Shown here: piece after piece, positions 42,739-50,217 of the stretch | Layout of the letters: every line of letters begins with the position of its first letter | Position numbering within the stretch: position 1 is the first letter of the stretch | Assembly: GCF_030547245.1 (NCBI RefSeq) | Contig: NZ_JAUOQT010000001.1 | Location: 248,001-312,000 of the forward strand | Source: Oceanihabitans sp. 2_MG-2023 | GTDB lineage: Bacteria; Bacteroidota; Bacteroidia; Flavobacteriales; Flavobacteriaceae | Length of the DNA: 64,000 nt | Reading direction: 5' to 3' | Notes under the pieces: model-generated | The model's database searches: none | Told to the model about the DNA's origin: nothing | Seen by the model: only the letters and a program-made list of their open reading frames with translations | Position numbers and translations under genes: made by a program

Positions 42739-43302
42739 ATGAAAAAGCATAAATGTGGATGGTGTGTTGGAGATGAATTATATGAAGCATATCATGACCA
42801 AGAATGGGGAGTTCCTGTTTTTGATGATGAAACTCTTTTTGAATTCTTAGTTTTAGAAACCTTTCAAGCTGGTTTAAGTTGGATTACAATTTTAAGAAAA
42901 CGCAATAACTTTTTTGATGCTTTTGATCAATTTGATTATAAAAAAATAGCAAAATACAAACAAGACAAAATAGATTCCCTATTAGAAAACGCAGGAATTA
43001 TTAGAAATAGATTGAAGATAAAAGCGACAATTACCAATGCGCAAGCATTTATGGAAATTCAAGAAGAGTTTGAGAGTTTCTCCAAATACATATGGGCTTT
43101 TGTAGATGAAAAACCATTAAAAAATAAAGTCGAAAATTATAAAGATGCTCCTGCAAATACAGCAATTAGCGATGCTTTGAGTAAAGATTTAAAAAAACGA
43201 GGTTTTAAATTTGTTGGTTCCACCGTTATGTACGCCTTTATGCAAGCAACAGGAATGGTAAATGATCATGAAGTTGGTTGTTTTAGATATGAAGAAGTAT
43301 AA
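42739..43302 (+). CDS. tag: DNA-3-methyladenine glycosylase I
   Basis: 187 residues. Removes 3-methyladenine from alkylated DNA. N-terminal KCGWCVGDELYEAYHDQEWGVP carries the zinc-snap Cys and His, LFEFLVLETFQAGLSWITILRKR contains the base-pocket Glu/Trp, and VNDHEVGCF supplies the remaining zinc ligands. Full length. It is divergent from the thioredoxin-like gene. Together with the alkyltransferase-like gene at 5.2 kb it covers alkylation damage. Confidence 0.95.
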   Translation: MKKHKCGWCVGDELYEAYHDQEWGVPVFDDETLFEFLVLETFQAGLSWITILRKRNNFFDAFDQFDYKKIAKYKQDKIDSLLENAGIIRNRLKIKATITNAQAFMEIQEEFESFSKYIWAFVDEKPLKNKVENYKDAPANTAISDALSKDLKKRGFKFVGSTVMYAFMQATGMVNDHEVGCFRYEEV

Positions 43303-43317
43303 TTAAATGCACGACAC

Positions 43318-43908
43318 TTGACAAAAATTAACATTACATACACACTTATACTAGCAATATTGTTTCACTGTAGTTTATTTTCACAAGCTAAAAATGAAGT
43401 AGAAATACGTGTTACTGCAGCCCAATTTCCGGATATTGCATTAACCTATTTAAAAGGCCTTCCTGAAAACACAAAACCAATAAAACTATTTAAAGAAACA
43501 AATAATGAAAAAAGTAGTTTTGAAGCTAAATTTAAGCTTCGCAAAAAGCACTATAGTATTGAATTTAATAAAGAAGGTATACTAGAAGACATTGAGATTT
43601 ATATTAAAAAGCGCCATATTAATAAACAAACATTTCATAAAATCGATTCGTATTTAACTAAAAACTACAGTAAATATCGTTTTATTAAAATTCAGAAACA
43701 ATACAGAAACACCACTAATACAAATACATTTTCGGTTTTAAACGAGGCTATCAAGAATACAGATGTGTCTAATATTTTTTATGAAACAATTACAGAAATC
43801 ACAATTGAAGGAAAAAGAGAAATCCTAGAAATCACTTTTACTAAAGATGGTGTATTTTCAACTTCACAACCTGTAAATTTAGAATCTTACGAACATGTAT
43901 TATATTAA
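43318..43908 (+). CDS. Unknown secreted protein (PepSY-like features)
   Basis: 196 residues starting at TTG 43318. The N-terminus MTKINITYTLILAILFHCSLFSQ is a good signal peptide, which supports the TTG start; the nearby ATG at 43307 is out of frame and stops at once. The body has two similar halves with alternating strands and basic helices (HYSIEFNKEGILEDIEIYIKKRHINKQTFHKIDSYL), reminiscent of PepSY-like domains, but I cannot assign a family. It overlaps the DUF2490 gene by 14 bp, so the two are an operon at the cell envelope. Confidence 0.68.
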   Translation: MTKINITYTLILAILFHCSLFSQAKNEVEIRVTAAQFPDIALTYLKGLPENTKPIKLFKETNNEKSSFEAKFKLRKKHYSIEFNKEGILEDIEIYIKKRHINKQTFHKIDSYLTKNYSKYRFIKIQKQYRNTTNTNTFSVLNEAIKNTDVSNIFYETITEITIEGKREILEITFTKDGVFSTSQPVNLESYEHVLY

Positions 43909-44575
43909 AAAACTAATATATATAGGTTTGTTTTTTTGTGCTTCAAAAAGTATTGCACAAGAATCTTTTGAGTCTTTAAGTGAATCTGCATTTTCTGTAA
44001 ATCATAAATTTTCATCTGTTTACAAAGCAAATTTTGCAATAAAATCTAGGGCATATATTTATCAAAATGATAACTTAAGATATAAACAAAGACAAGTAGA
44101 TATCGTTCACTTCTCTACATATTCTTTAAACCACAATAATAGTTTGAGTTTAGGTATTCAATATAGAAATAGAGATCTATTTGAAGACAAAAGCAATGAA
44201 CTAAGACTTACACAACAATACAATTTCACTAAAAAAAGATTAAGCAAGCGTTTTGGACATCGATTTAGAGTAGAACAACGGTTTTTAGAAGCTGTTACTG
44301 TACATCGAATACGTTATCGTTTTGCATTAGACTTTCCGTTAAAAGGAGACCAACTAGATATTAATGAAGCATATTTTATATCTTCTATGGAATTATTAAA
44401 TAGCATGAATGCATTATCTGCACCCGAAATAGACCATAGAACAACAGTACAAATAGGCTGGTTACTTAGTGAAAAAATAAACTTACAAGCAGGATTAGAA
44501 TATAGATTTGAAGCCTTTAATATAATTACAGAACAAAAGCTTTTTATATTAACATCTGCTATTTTAAAAATTTAA
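43895..44575 (+). CDS. DUF2490 outer-membrane-type protein
   Basis: 226 residues. Signal peptide to about residue 21 (LFFCASKSIAQ), then alternating amphipathic strands consistent with a small outer-membrane beta barrel (ILHFSTYSLNHNNSLSLGIQYRNR-like pairs, RFRVEQRFLEAVTVHRIRYRFALDFPL). This matches DUF2490, unknown function. 14-bp overlap with the preceding secreted protein gene; the 3' end runs 17 bp into the convergent aat gene. Confidence 0.75.
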   Translation: MYYIKKLIYIGLFFCASKSIAQESFESLSESAFSVNHKFSSVYKANFAIKSRAYIYQNDNLRYKQRQVDIVHFSTYSLNHNNSLSLGIQYRNRDLFEDKSNELRLTQQYNFTKKRLSKRFGHRFRVEQRFLEAVTVHRIRYRFALDFPLKGDQLDINEAYFISSMELLNSMNALSAPEIDHRTTVQIGWLLSEKINLQAGLEYRFEAFNIITEQKLFILTSAILKI

Positions 44576-45185
44576 GAAAAGCATCTCTAGTTATCTCTTC
44601 TGCACCAAGGCTTTCTAGGTGTTTGGTGTATACTTGGCAATCTATAAGTTTGTAATTGGTATTTTGTATAAAGCTTATAAAAGCAACTTTACTCGCATTA
44701 CTTACTTTAGTAAACATACTTTCTCCACAAAAAACACCATTATTTAAGTCTAAACCATATAATCCAGCAACAAGTATATCCTTTTGCCAAACCTCAACAG
44801 ATTTTGCATAACCTAATTGATGTAATTTCAAGTATGCTTGCACCATAGTATCAGTAATCCATGTACCAGATTGTCCTTCTCGCTTTGCTATTGCACATGC
44901 CTTAATAACCCCTAAAAAATCTTCATTTATAGTAACCGTAAAATCTGCTTTTCTAAGTACTTGTTTCATACTTTTTGAAACCTTCAATTTTCCTGGAAAC
45001 AATACAAATCTAGGATCAGGAGACCACCATAAAATTGGATCATTTTCATTAAACCAAGGAAAAACCCCCTTTTTATAAGCAAGTAAGAGCCTTTCAGGAC
45101 TTAAATCGCCACCAATAGCAAGCAAACCATCTTTATCTGCATCTTCTACATTTGGAAATATTATATTTTGATCTAATAGATACAT
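44559..45185 (-). CDS. aat: Leucyl/phenylalanyl-tRNA--protein transferase
   Basis: 208 residues from the ATG at 45185. Adds Leu or Phe to proteins with N-terminal Arg or Lys, marking them for ClpAP/ClpS degradation. Motifs: FPNVEDADKDGLLAIGGDLSPERLLLAY, GVFPWFNENDPILWWSPDPRFVL, GVFCGESMFTKVSNASKVAF. Length typical of the single-domain family. The frame reads ten codons further upstream (45215), but that part lies in the terminator hairpin of the DUF3127 gene. Confidence 0.94.
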   Translation of the reverse strand: MYLLDQNIIFPNVEDADKDGLLAIGGDLSPERLLLAYKKGVFPWFNENDPILWWSPDPRFVLFPGKLKVSKSMKQVLRKADFTVTINEDFLGVIKACAIAKREGQSGTWITDTMVQAYLKLHQLGYAKSVEVWQKDILVAGLYGLDLNNGVFCGESMFTKVSNASKVAFISFIQNTNYKLIDCQVYTKHLESLGAEEITRDAFLKFLK

Positions 45186-45203
45186 CTGGTAAAAATAAAA
45201 AAA

Positions 45204-45239
45204 CCTCGATACCAATATGGTAATCGAGGTTTTTTTTAT
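45204..45239. terminator. Terminator between DUF3127 gene and aat
   Basis: CCTCGAT-ACCA / TGGT-ATCGAGG stem with loop ATA and one bulged A. On the minus strand it is followed by TTTTTTTATTTTT, ending the DUF3127 transcript; the plus side also carries TTTTTTTT. Confidence 0.8.
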
Positions 45240-45243
45240 AAAA

Positions 45244-45262
45244 TTTTCGCTTTTGCGGAAAT
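45244..45262 (-). repeat. Dispersed hairpin repeat family 3, copy 2
   Basis: On the minus strand AATTTCCGCAAAAGCGAAAA, a variant of TTCCGCGAAAGCGGGAA. It lies between the terminator and the stop codon of the DUF3127 gene. Confidence 0.45.
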
Positions 45263-45274
45263 TAAAAAAGATAT

Positions 45275-45652
45275 TTAGAACGGTAAATCGTCATGATCTT
45301 CTTCTTTTACATCTGTTGCTGGCTCAAAAGCTTCTGCTGGTGGTACTGGTGGCATATCTCCAGATGCACTTCCTGCTTGTAAAGCTTCAATTCTCCATCC
45401 TTGTACCGAATTAAAATATTTAGTTTCTCCTTGTGGATTAACCCATTCTCTTCCTCTTAAATTGATATTTACTTTTACAGCTTGTCCTTCTTTATAGTTA
45501 TTTAAAAGGTCTGTTTTATCTTGCACAAACTCTACTAGTATATGTTGCGGATATTGCTCTTCTGTTGTAACTACTAATTCTCTTTTTCTAAACCCATTAC
45601 TTCCAAAAGTTTGAGTTTCTCCAATCATTTTTACTTTTCCTTGTACTTCCAT
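45275..45652 (-). CDS. DUF3127 protein with SSB-like acidic tail
   Basis: 125 residues. The OB-fold-like body MEVQGKVKMIGETQTFGSNGFRKRELVV ... GREWVNPQGETKYFNSVQGWRIE is DUF3127, a Bacteroidota family of unknown function. After a Pro/Ala-rich linker the protein ends KEEDHDDLPF, close to the DDDIPF tip by which bacterial SSB recruits repair and replication proteins. A single-strand-binding role is therefore plausible but unproven. Promoter element TAAATTTG lies about 40 bp upstream. Confidence 0.85.
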   Translation of the reverse strand: MEVQGKVKMIGETQTFGSNGFRKRELVVTTEEQYPQHILVEFVQDKTDLLNNYKEGQAVKVNINLRGREWVNPQGETKYFNSVQGWRIEALQAGSASGDMPPVPPAEAFEPATDVKEEDHDDLPF

Positions 45653-45692
45653 TTTCTATATAATTATTAAATATTCGTCTGATTTGATATCG

Positions 45693-45700
45693 CAAATTTA
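45693..45700 (-). promoter_or_regulatory. Putative -7 element TAAATTTG of the DUF3127 gene
   Basis: Minus-strand match to TAnnTTTG with a TTG 16 bases upstream; it overlaps the stop codon of the flavin reductase gene. Confidence 0.42.
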
Positions 45701-46552
45701 CGATAATAACATTTTCCAAGCACTTTCTAAATCATTAAAACTTAAAAAATCTTTTGCTTTTTTGTGTTTTATTTCGGTGGATAAAGAACTTAAATTATGT
45801 TCGTTTTTAAAAGCCTTAATGCTTTTTTCTTCTGGCAAGTTTTCAACATTAGCCAACATACCTAAATCGTTTCCTGTTAAGATAGCACTATTTTTTATTT
45901 CTTCGGGCAAACTATCTACACCGATTCCTAATGTAGAAAGCGGCTTTGGTATTTCGAAAAAACCTTCTTTTGCACGACTATAATAACTTCCTCCTGCCCT
46001 AGCTACTAGATCTAGTAACTCTTGATTAATAGATTGGTCTTGGTTTAATACGCCTTCTTCAATATGTAGTTTTACAACTTCGCAAACCACTAAATTTCCC
46101 GCTCCTCCTTCTGTACCTAGTTTTACTACTTGATTCACCTTGCATTCTAATTGAATAGGTGATTCTGCTACTCGAAAAGGTTTTACAATATCGGATGATA
46201 ACATCGTTAAACCAGCTTTTTCAAACTCGTTTACACCTTCGGGATATTCTGTACTACTTAAAGACATTTGGTGCACTAAATCATAATTTACCACATTAAT
46301 TACTACCTCTTTTACAGCTTCCACATTTTCAAGCGTATGCTTTATAGTGTTATCTCGTACACGACGAGCTGGAGAAAATATTAAAATTGGCGGATTGGCA
46401 CTAAATACATTAAAAAAACTAAATGGCGACAAATTAGGATTCCCATTTGCATCTATAGTACTAGCAAAAGCAATAGGTCTTGGTGCGACTGCGCTTAATA
46501 AATACCCATGTAATTTTGGTGTTGTAAGCTCTTGTGGTGTAAATGATAGCAT
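45698..46552 (-). CDS. Flavin reductase family protein
   Basis: 284 residues. FMN-binding split-barrel of the flavin reductase family: GYLLSAVAPRPIAFASTIDANGNPNLSPFSFFNVFSANPPIL is the diagnostic N-terminal block, followed by ESPIQLECKVNQVVKLG. Substrate unknown; many members are hypothetical FMN-binding oxidoreductases. Start at 46552 chosen over an ATG two codons earlier (46558). A promoter with TTG-N17-TATTTTTG lies just upstream. Confidence 0.85.
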   Translation of the reverse strand: MLSFTPQELTTPKLHGYLLSAVAPRPIAFASTIDANGNPNLSPFSFFNVFSANPPILIFSPARRVRDNTIKHTLENVEAVKEVVINVVNYDLVHQMSLSSTEYPEGVNEFEKAGLTMLSSDIVKPFRVAESPIQLECKVNQVVKLGTEGGAGNLVVCEVVKLHIEEGVLNQDQSINQELLDLVARAGGSYYSRAKEGFFEIPKPLSTLGIGVDSLPEEIKNSAILTGNDLGMLANVENLPEEKSIKAFKNEHNLSSLSTEIKHKKAKDFLSFNDLESAWKMLLS

Positions 46553-46569
46553 GTACAAAATAATTTATT

Positions 46570-46577
46570 CAAAAATA
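46570..46577 (-). promoter_or_regulatory. Putative promoter TTG-N17-TATTTTTG of the flavin reductase gene
   Basis: Minus-strand -7 match with a -33 TTG at 17 bases, leaving a leader of about ten bases. The remaining 46578-46830 region is AT-rich and shows no gene or repeat. Confidence 0.5.
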
Positions 46578-46830
46578 AGCCTTTTAACGCGCAACAAAAA
46601 ACGATTTCCAAAAAGCTAGCACAATATTATTAACAGATTTGCATTGTATACTTAAAACAAATATTTTATTGATTTTTATACTTGCTCTTTTTTACTTTCT
46701 GTTCGTAAAAAATTTTAACTATAGTTACTACTATTCTAAAAATGGTTGCCTGCATAAAATAAAAAATATCTAATCCTAAATTACCAAAAACTACTAGCTT
46801 TAAGTATATTACAAGCTCTAAATATAATGT

Positions 46831-48006
46831 ATGGTTTTTTCAAAAAACAGAAATCTTATTCGATGGATTATAGTAATAGCCTCTTTTGCTATTATTTCGT
46901 TAATTTTATGGAATACCTATGTTTTCTTTCAAAAGTTTAAAGCAGAAGAACGCATTAAAATGGAAAACTGGTCTTTTGCGCAAAATGAGTTCTTAAAGGT
47001 AGTAAGCGAACTCTCTACAGACGAAAATGCTTCTTCAAATTTAGATTTAACTTTAAAAATACTTAGTAGTAATAATACAACACCAATGCTTGTTGTAGAT
47101 AAAGATTCTTCGCTGGTTACTTTTAATAATATTGGTGAAGGAACAAAAAAGGATTCTCTTTTTGCAGTTAAAAATACAAAGATATTAATTAAACAATTTA
47201 GTAGTGAAAACGTACCTGTAAGCGTAAACTACGACGGTCAAGTTCTTTATTATGGTAATTCGCCGCTATTAAACAAACTAAAATATTATCCGCTAGCACT
47301 ATTGTTAATCATTATTTTATTTGCTGCTGTAGTTTACTTTTTCTACAGAAGTAATAAAACTGCTATAGAAAACAAATTATGGTCTGGTATGGCAAAAGAA
47401 ACTGCGCATCAAATTGGCACACCTTTGTCTTCTTTAATTGGCTGGGCAGAGATATTAAAAACAGAAAATGTAAACCCAGATTATATTAAAGAAATTGAAA
47501 AAGATATTAGTAGATTACAAACCATTACAGAACGTTTTAGTAAGATAGGCTCTTTACCAAAATTAGAAAAAACAGATATCGTCGAAGAAACCTTAGCTAC
47601 TTATGATTATCTTAAAACCAGACTCTCTAAACTAATTGATTTTGAGATCATTGTGCCAGAAAACAAAATTTTTGTAAATTTAAACAAACAGTTATATAGT
47701 TGGACTATCGAGAACCTTGTAAAAAATGGTATTGATGCTATGAAAGGAAAAGGGACTCTTAAAATTGAAATCAAACAATTAGAAAACAATATAAGTATTA
47801 ACATTTCAGATTCTGGAAAAGGTTTATCAAAAAAACAATTTAAAGCTATTTTCGAACCTGGTTTTACTACAAAAAAGAGAGGTTGGGGTTTAGGGCTATC
47901 GCTTGCAAAACGTATTATTGAAGAATTTCATGATGGAAAAATTAAAGTATTACATTCTGAAATTAATAAAGGCACTACCATGCAGATTGCATTAAAAAGC
48001 ATTTAA
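46831..48006 (+). CDS. Sensor histidine kinase with AHQIGTPLS H-box
   Basis: 391 residues. Two membrane helices (about 11-32 and 150-172) enclose a periplasmic domain of about 115 residues (NWSFAQNEFLKVVSEL ... VNYDGQVLYYGNSPLLNKL). The cytoplasmic part has the H-box GMAKETAHQIGTPLSSLIGWAE (phospho-accepting His of AHQ), then NLVKNGIDAM, DSGKGL and GWGLGLSLAKRI. No response regulator is adjacent, so it is an orphan kinase. A short zinc-ribbon membrane protein gene follows after two bases. Stimulus unknown. Confidence 0.88.
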   Translation: MVFSKNRNLIRWIIVIASFAIISLILWNTYVFFQKFKAEERIKMENWSFAQNEFLKVVSELSTDENASSNLDLTLKILSSNNTTPMLVVDKDSSLVTFNNIGEGTKKDSLFAVKNTKILIKQFSSENVPVSVNYDGQVLYYGNSPLLNKLKYYPLALLLIIILFAAVVYFFYRSNKTAIENKLWSGMAKETAHQIGTPLSSLIGWAEILKTENVNPDYIKEIEKDISRLQTITERFSKIGSLPKLEKTDIVEETLATYDYLKTRLSKLIDFEIIVPENKIFVNLNKQLYSWTIENLVKNGIDAMKGKGTLKIEIKQLENNISINISDSGKGLSKKQFKAIFEPGFTTKKRGWGLGLSLAKRIIEEFHDGKIKVLHSEINKGTTMQIALKSI

Positions 48007-48008
48007 TT

Positions 48009-48356
48009 ATGGACAAAAAATGGATTACAATAAAAGAAGTGACCTTAAATAATAATTGTCCAGAATGCTATAACACAAATGGATTACAATTAACGTTTAA
48101 ACAAAAATTTATAGAAAACTCTCTTTACAGATCGATAACCAACGAAACTACGCAAGCAATATATTGTAAAACTTGTAATACTGCTATTTTTCCTGTAATG
48201 TGGACCGAAGACATAGAGCGTGTATTTGCCTATCAACAAAAAGCATTTACACCTAAAAAAGCTTCCATAAAACTAAAAAAGAAAGCTTGGCTATTTATTA
48301 CGCTATTTAGCGTTTTAATTCTTTGTGGAATTTTACTTGCAATTCTTTATAAATAA
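48009..48356 (+). CDS. Unknown zinc-ribbon membrane protein
   Basis: 115 residues. Four cysteines in two pairs, NCPECYN (about 17-20) and YCKTCN (about 53-56), form a likely zinc ribbon; one C-terminal membrane helix (about 92-112, AWLFITLFSVLILCGILLAIL). No family recognised. It follows the orphan kinase gene after two bases and overlaps the convergent HIT gene by 10 bp, so it may be a partner of the kinase (inferred). Confidence 0.75.
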   Translation: MDKKWITIKEVTLNNNCPECYNTNGLQLTFKQKFIENSLYRSITNETTQAIYCKTCNTAIFPVMWTEDIERVFAYQQKAFTPKKASIKLKKKAWLFITLFSVLILCGILLAILYK

Positions 48357-48736
48357 GACTGAATAGCTTTTGCTATTTCTTGAAACTCTTGAGTATTTAA
48401 TTTTGTTTTCTGCATAAAACTTGCATCTTTCATTGTATTTAACGGAATTAAATGTACATGTACATGCGGCACCTCTAATCCTATAACAGAAACACCAACA
48501 CGATTACAAACAATTGCTTTTTCTATAGCAATAGCTACTTTTCGTGAAAACTGCATCAAACCAATATAGGTTTCTTCGTCTAGATCAAAGATTTTATCTA
48601 CTTCCTTTTTAGGTATACAAAGCGTGTGTCCTTTAGCATTTGGATTTACATCTAAAAATGCTAAAAACGCATCGGTTTCTGCAACTTTATAACAAGGTAT
48701 TTCGCCTTTAACAATTTTCGTGAATATAGAAGCCAT
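48347..48736 (-). CDS. HIT family protein
   Basis: 129 residues. Histidine triad HVHVHLIP near residue 93-100, with the N-terminal SIFTKIVKGEIPCYKV and AFLDVNPNAKGHTLCIPKK blocks of the Hint/PKCI branch. These are nucleotide-binding hydrolases of adenosine phosphoramidates. Downstream of greA on the same strand but separated by a probable terminator. Confidence 0.93.
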   Translation of the reverse strand: MASIFTKIVKGEIPCYKVAETDAFLAFLDVNPNAKGHTLCIPKKEVDKIFDLDEETYIGLMQFSRKVAIAIEKAIVCNRVGVSVIGLEVPHVHVHLIPLNTMKDASFMQKTKLNTQEFQEIAKAIQSYL

Positions 48737-48768
48737 AAGATAAAAAGGTTTATTTGTAAATATAAAAA

Positions 48769-48810
48769 TTCCTATTTATAACCGAATCGTTTTACGTTAA
48801 AAATAGGAAT
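48769..48810 (-). terminator. Probable greA terminator
   Basis: On the minus strand ATTCCTATTT and AAATAGGAAT pair around about 22 bases that can pair further (TAAC/GTTA), followed by TTTTTATATTT. Confidence 0.55.
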
Positions 48811-48856
48811 GAAAATTATTGTACCTTAATAAGGTTGCTGTAATGGCAAGAATAAA

Positions 48857-49330
48857 TTATCTAGAAATCTCTACAATATCAAACTTAATAATACCACTTG
48901 GCACTTGTATTTCGGCAACATCACCAACACTTTTACCTAATAAACCTTTACCTATTGGTGAATTAACAGATATTTTACCTGTAGCCAAATCTGCTTCACC
49001 ATCCGCCACCAAAGTATATAACATTTCCATGCCGTTGGTTTGGTTTTTTATTTTCACTTTAGAAAGTACTAAAATTTTAGAGTTATCCATTTGACTTTCG
49101 TCGATAACGCGAGCACCTGCTAGTTGATCTTCTAATTTAGAAATACGCATTTCAAGCATTCCTTGTGCTTCTTTAGCAGCATCGTATTCGGCGTTCTCAC
49201 TTAAATCTCCTTTATCTCTTGCTTCTGCAATTGCCTTAGAGGCTTTTACGCGTTCTATGTCTTTAAGCTGTTTAAGCTCTTCTCTTAATTTTTTTAAGCC
49301 TTCTGCTGTATAATAAGATACTTTACTCAT
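48857..49330 (-). CDS. greA: Transcription elongation factor GreA
   Basis: 157 residues. N-terminal coiled coil (EGLKKLREELKQLKDIERVKASKAIAEARDKGDLSENAEY, with the catalytic acidic tip DKGDLSENAEYDAAKE) and C-terminal FKBP-like domain (GLLGKSVGDVAEIQVPSGIIKFDIVEI). It restarts backtracked RNA polymerase by stimulating transcript cleavage. The upstream region holds two potential hairpins (49353-49423). Confidence 0.96.
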   Translation of the reverse strand: MSKVSYYTAEGLKKLREELKQLKDIERVKASKAIAEARDKGDLSENAEYDAAKEAQGMLEMRISKLEDQLAGARVIDESQMDNSKILVLSKVKIKNQTNGMEMLYTLVADGEADLATGKISVNSPIGKGLLGKSVGDVAEIQVPSGIIKFDIVEISR

Positions 49331-49397
49331 AACTTTATCGTTTATATAAAAGATGCTGAAACCTCCTTAGACAAATGCTCTGAGTAAGAGTTCAGCA

Positions 49398-49423
49398 TAA
49401 AAAAATCTCGCATACACGAGATT
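49398..49423 (-). terminator. Hairpin plus U-tract upstream of greA
   Basis: AATCTCG / CGAGATT with a six-base loop, followed on the minus strand by TTTTTTT. It precedes greA rather than follows a gene, so it may end a short leader or small RNA. A second inverted repeat ATGCTGAA/TTCAGCAT (49353-49360 and 49391-49398) lies between it and greA. Confidence 0.5.
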
Positions 49424-49580
49424 GTATAACAAAAATACAAAATTTTTATATACTTAGTAAAAAATCTAAACAAAAGTACTTTATCTCAAGGTTTTATTTA
49501 TGAACAAATGTTCCTTTAGTAAAAGTATTAAACACAGCATTGAAAGTACATTTTTTGTACATTGCCAAACAAAAAAAAGA

Positions 49581-50018
49581 ATGAAAAAGTTATTTCTAAT
49601 AACTATAAGTAGCTTTATAATGCTAGCTTGTAGTAAAAATGATAATAGTAACGACAACGAATTTCTAACCGATATAAATTTTGACACAGGAACGACTATA
49701 AACACAAGTTTTCCGCAGTACAATGATTTACTATTTCCTGGAAACCATGTGGTTTTATATACCTATGGTTTAAGTGGTATTGTAGTGTATTACTCAGGAA
49801 GCTCCTATATCGCTTTTGAGTTAAGTGATCCTAATCACTATTATCAAAACTGCTCTGCTTTAACTGTAGATGGTGTTATAGCAACCTGTAGTTGTGATGA
49901 TGACAATTCTTATGATATATTAACAGGGCAACCTAATGGAACTACCACAGGACCCTATGGGTTAAAACCTTATTTTGTGGAAGTAAGCGGAAGTATCATC
50001 AGAGTATACAACAACTAA
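49581..50018 (+). CDS. Unknown lipoprotein, degenerate Rieske-like
   Basis: 145 residues from the ATG at 49581. Lipoprotein signal KKLFLITISSFIMLACSKND (Cys near residue 16). The rest (YIAFELSDPNHYYQNCSALTVDG, CSCDDDNSYDILTGQPNGTTTGPYGLKPYFVEVSGSIIRVYN) has the strand order and the PYGLKPYxVExSGxxIRV end seen in Rieske-type domains, but the CxH...CxxH cluster ligands are missing. Probably not an iron-sulfur protein; function unknown. The frame is open to 49500, but without a signal peptide. Confidence 0.68.
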   Translation: MKKLFLITISSFIMLACSKNDNSNDNEFLTDINFDTGTTINTSFPQYNDLLFPGNHVVLYTYGLSGIVVYYSGSSYIAFELSDPNHYYQNCSALTVDGVIATCSCDDDNSYDILTGQPNGTTTGPYGLKPYFVEVSGSIIRVYNN

Positions 50019-50132
50019 AGCGCAGAAATTCAACACTATAGAATTAAAATAATTTCGTTTTATAGAAAATATTCTATATGTTTTTCATATCTTAGTAGTG
50101 GGAATAAATTTTTAATGTATTAATTGATTAAA

Positions 50133-50168
50133 AAAAAAGCCATTCTATTTTTTAGAATGGCTTTTACT
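50133..50168. terminator. Bidirectional terminator
   Basis: AAGCCATTCTA / TAGAATGGCTT stem with a T-rich loop, long A-tract before and TTTT after, between the lipoprotein gene and the convergent TonB-dependent receptor gene. Confidence 0.87.
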
Positions 50169-50217
50169 TTAAGGTATAAACTATGTGAATCTCTACTTTA
50201 AAATAACACGAGTTAAA

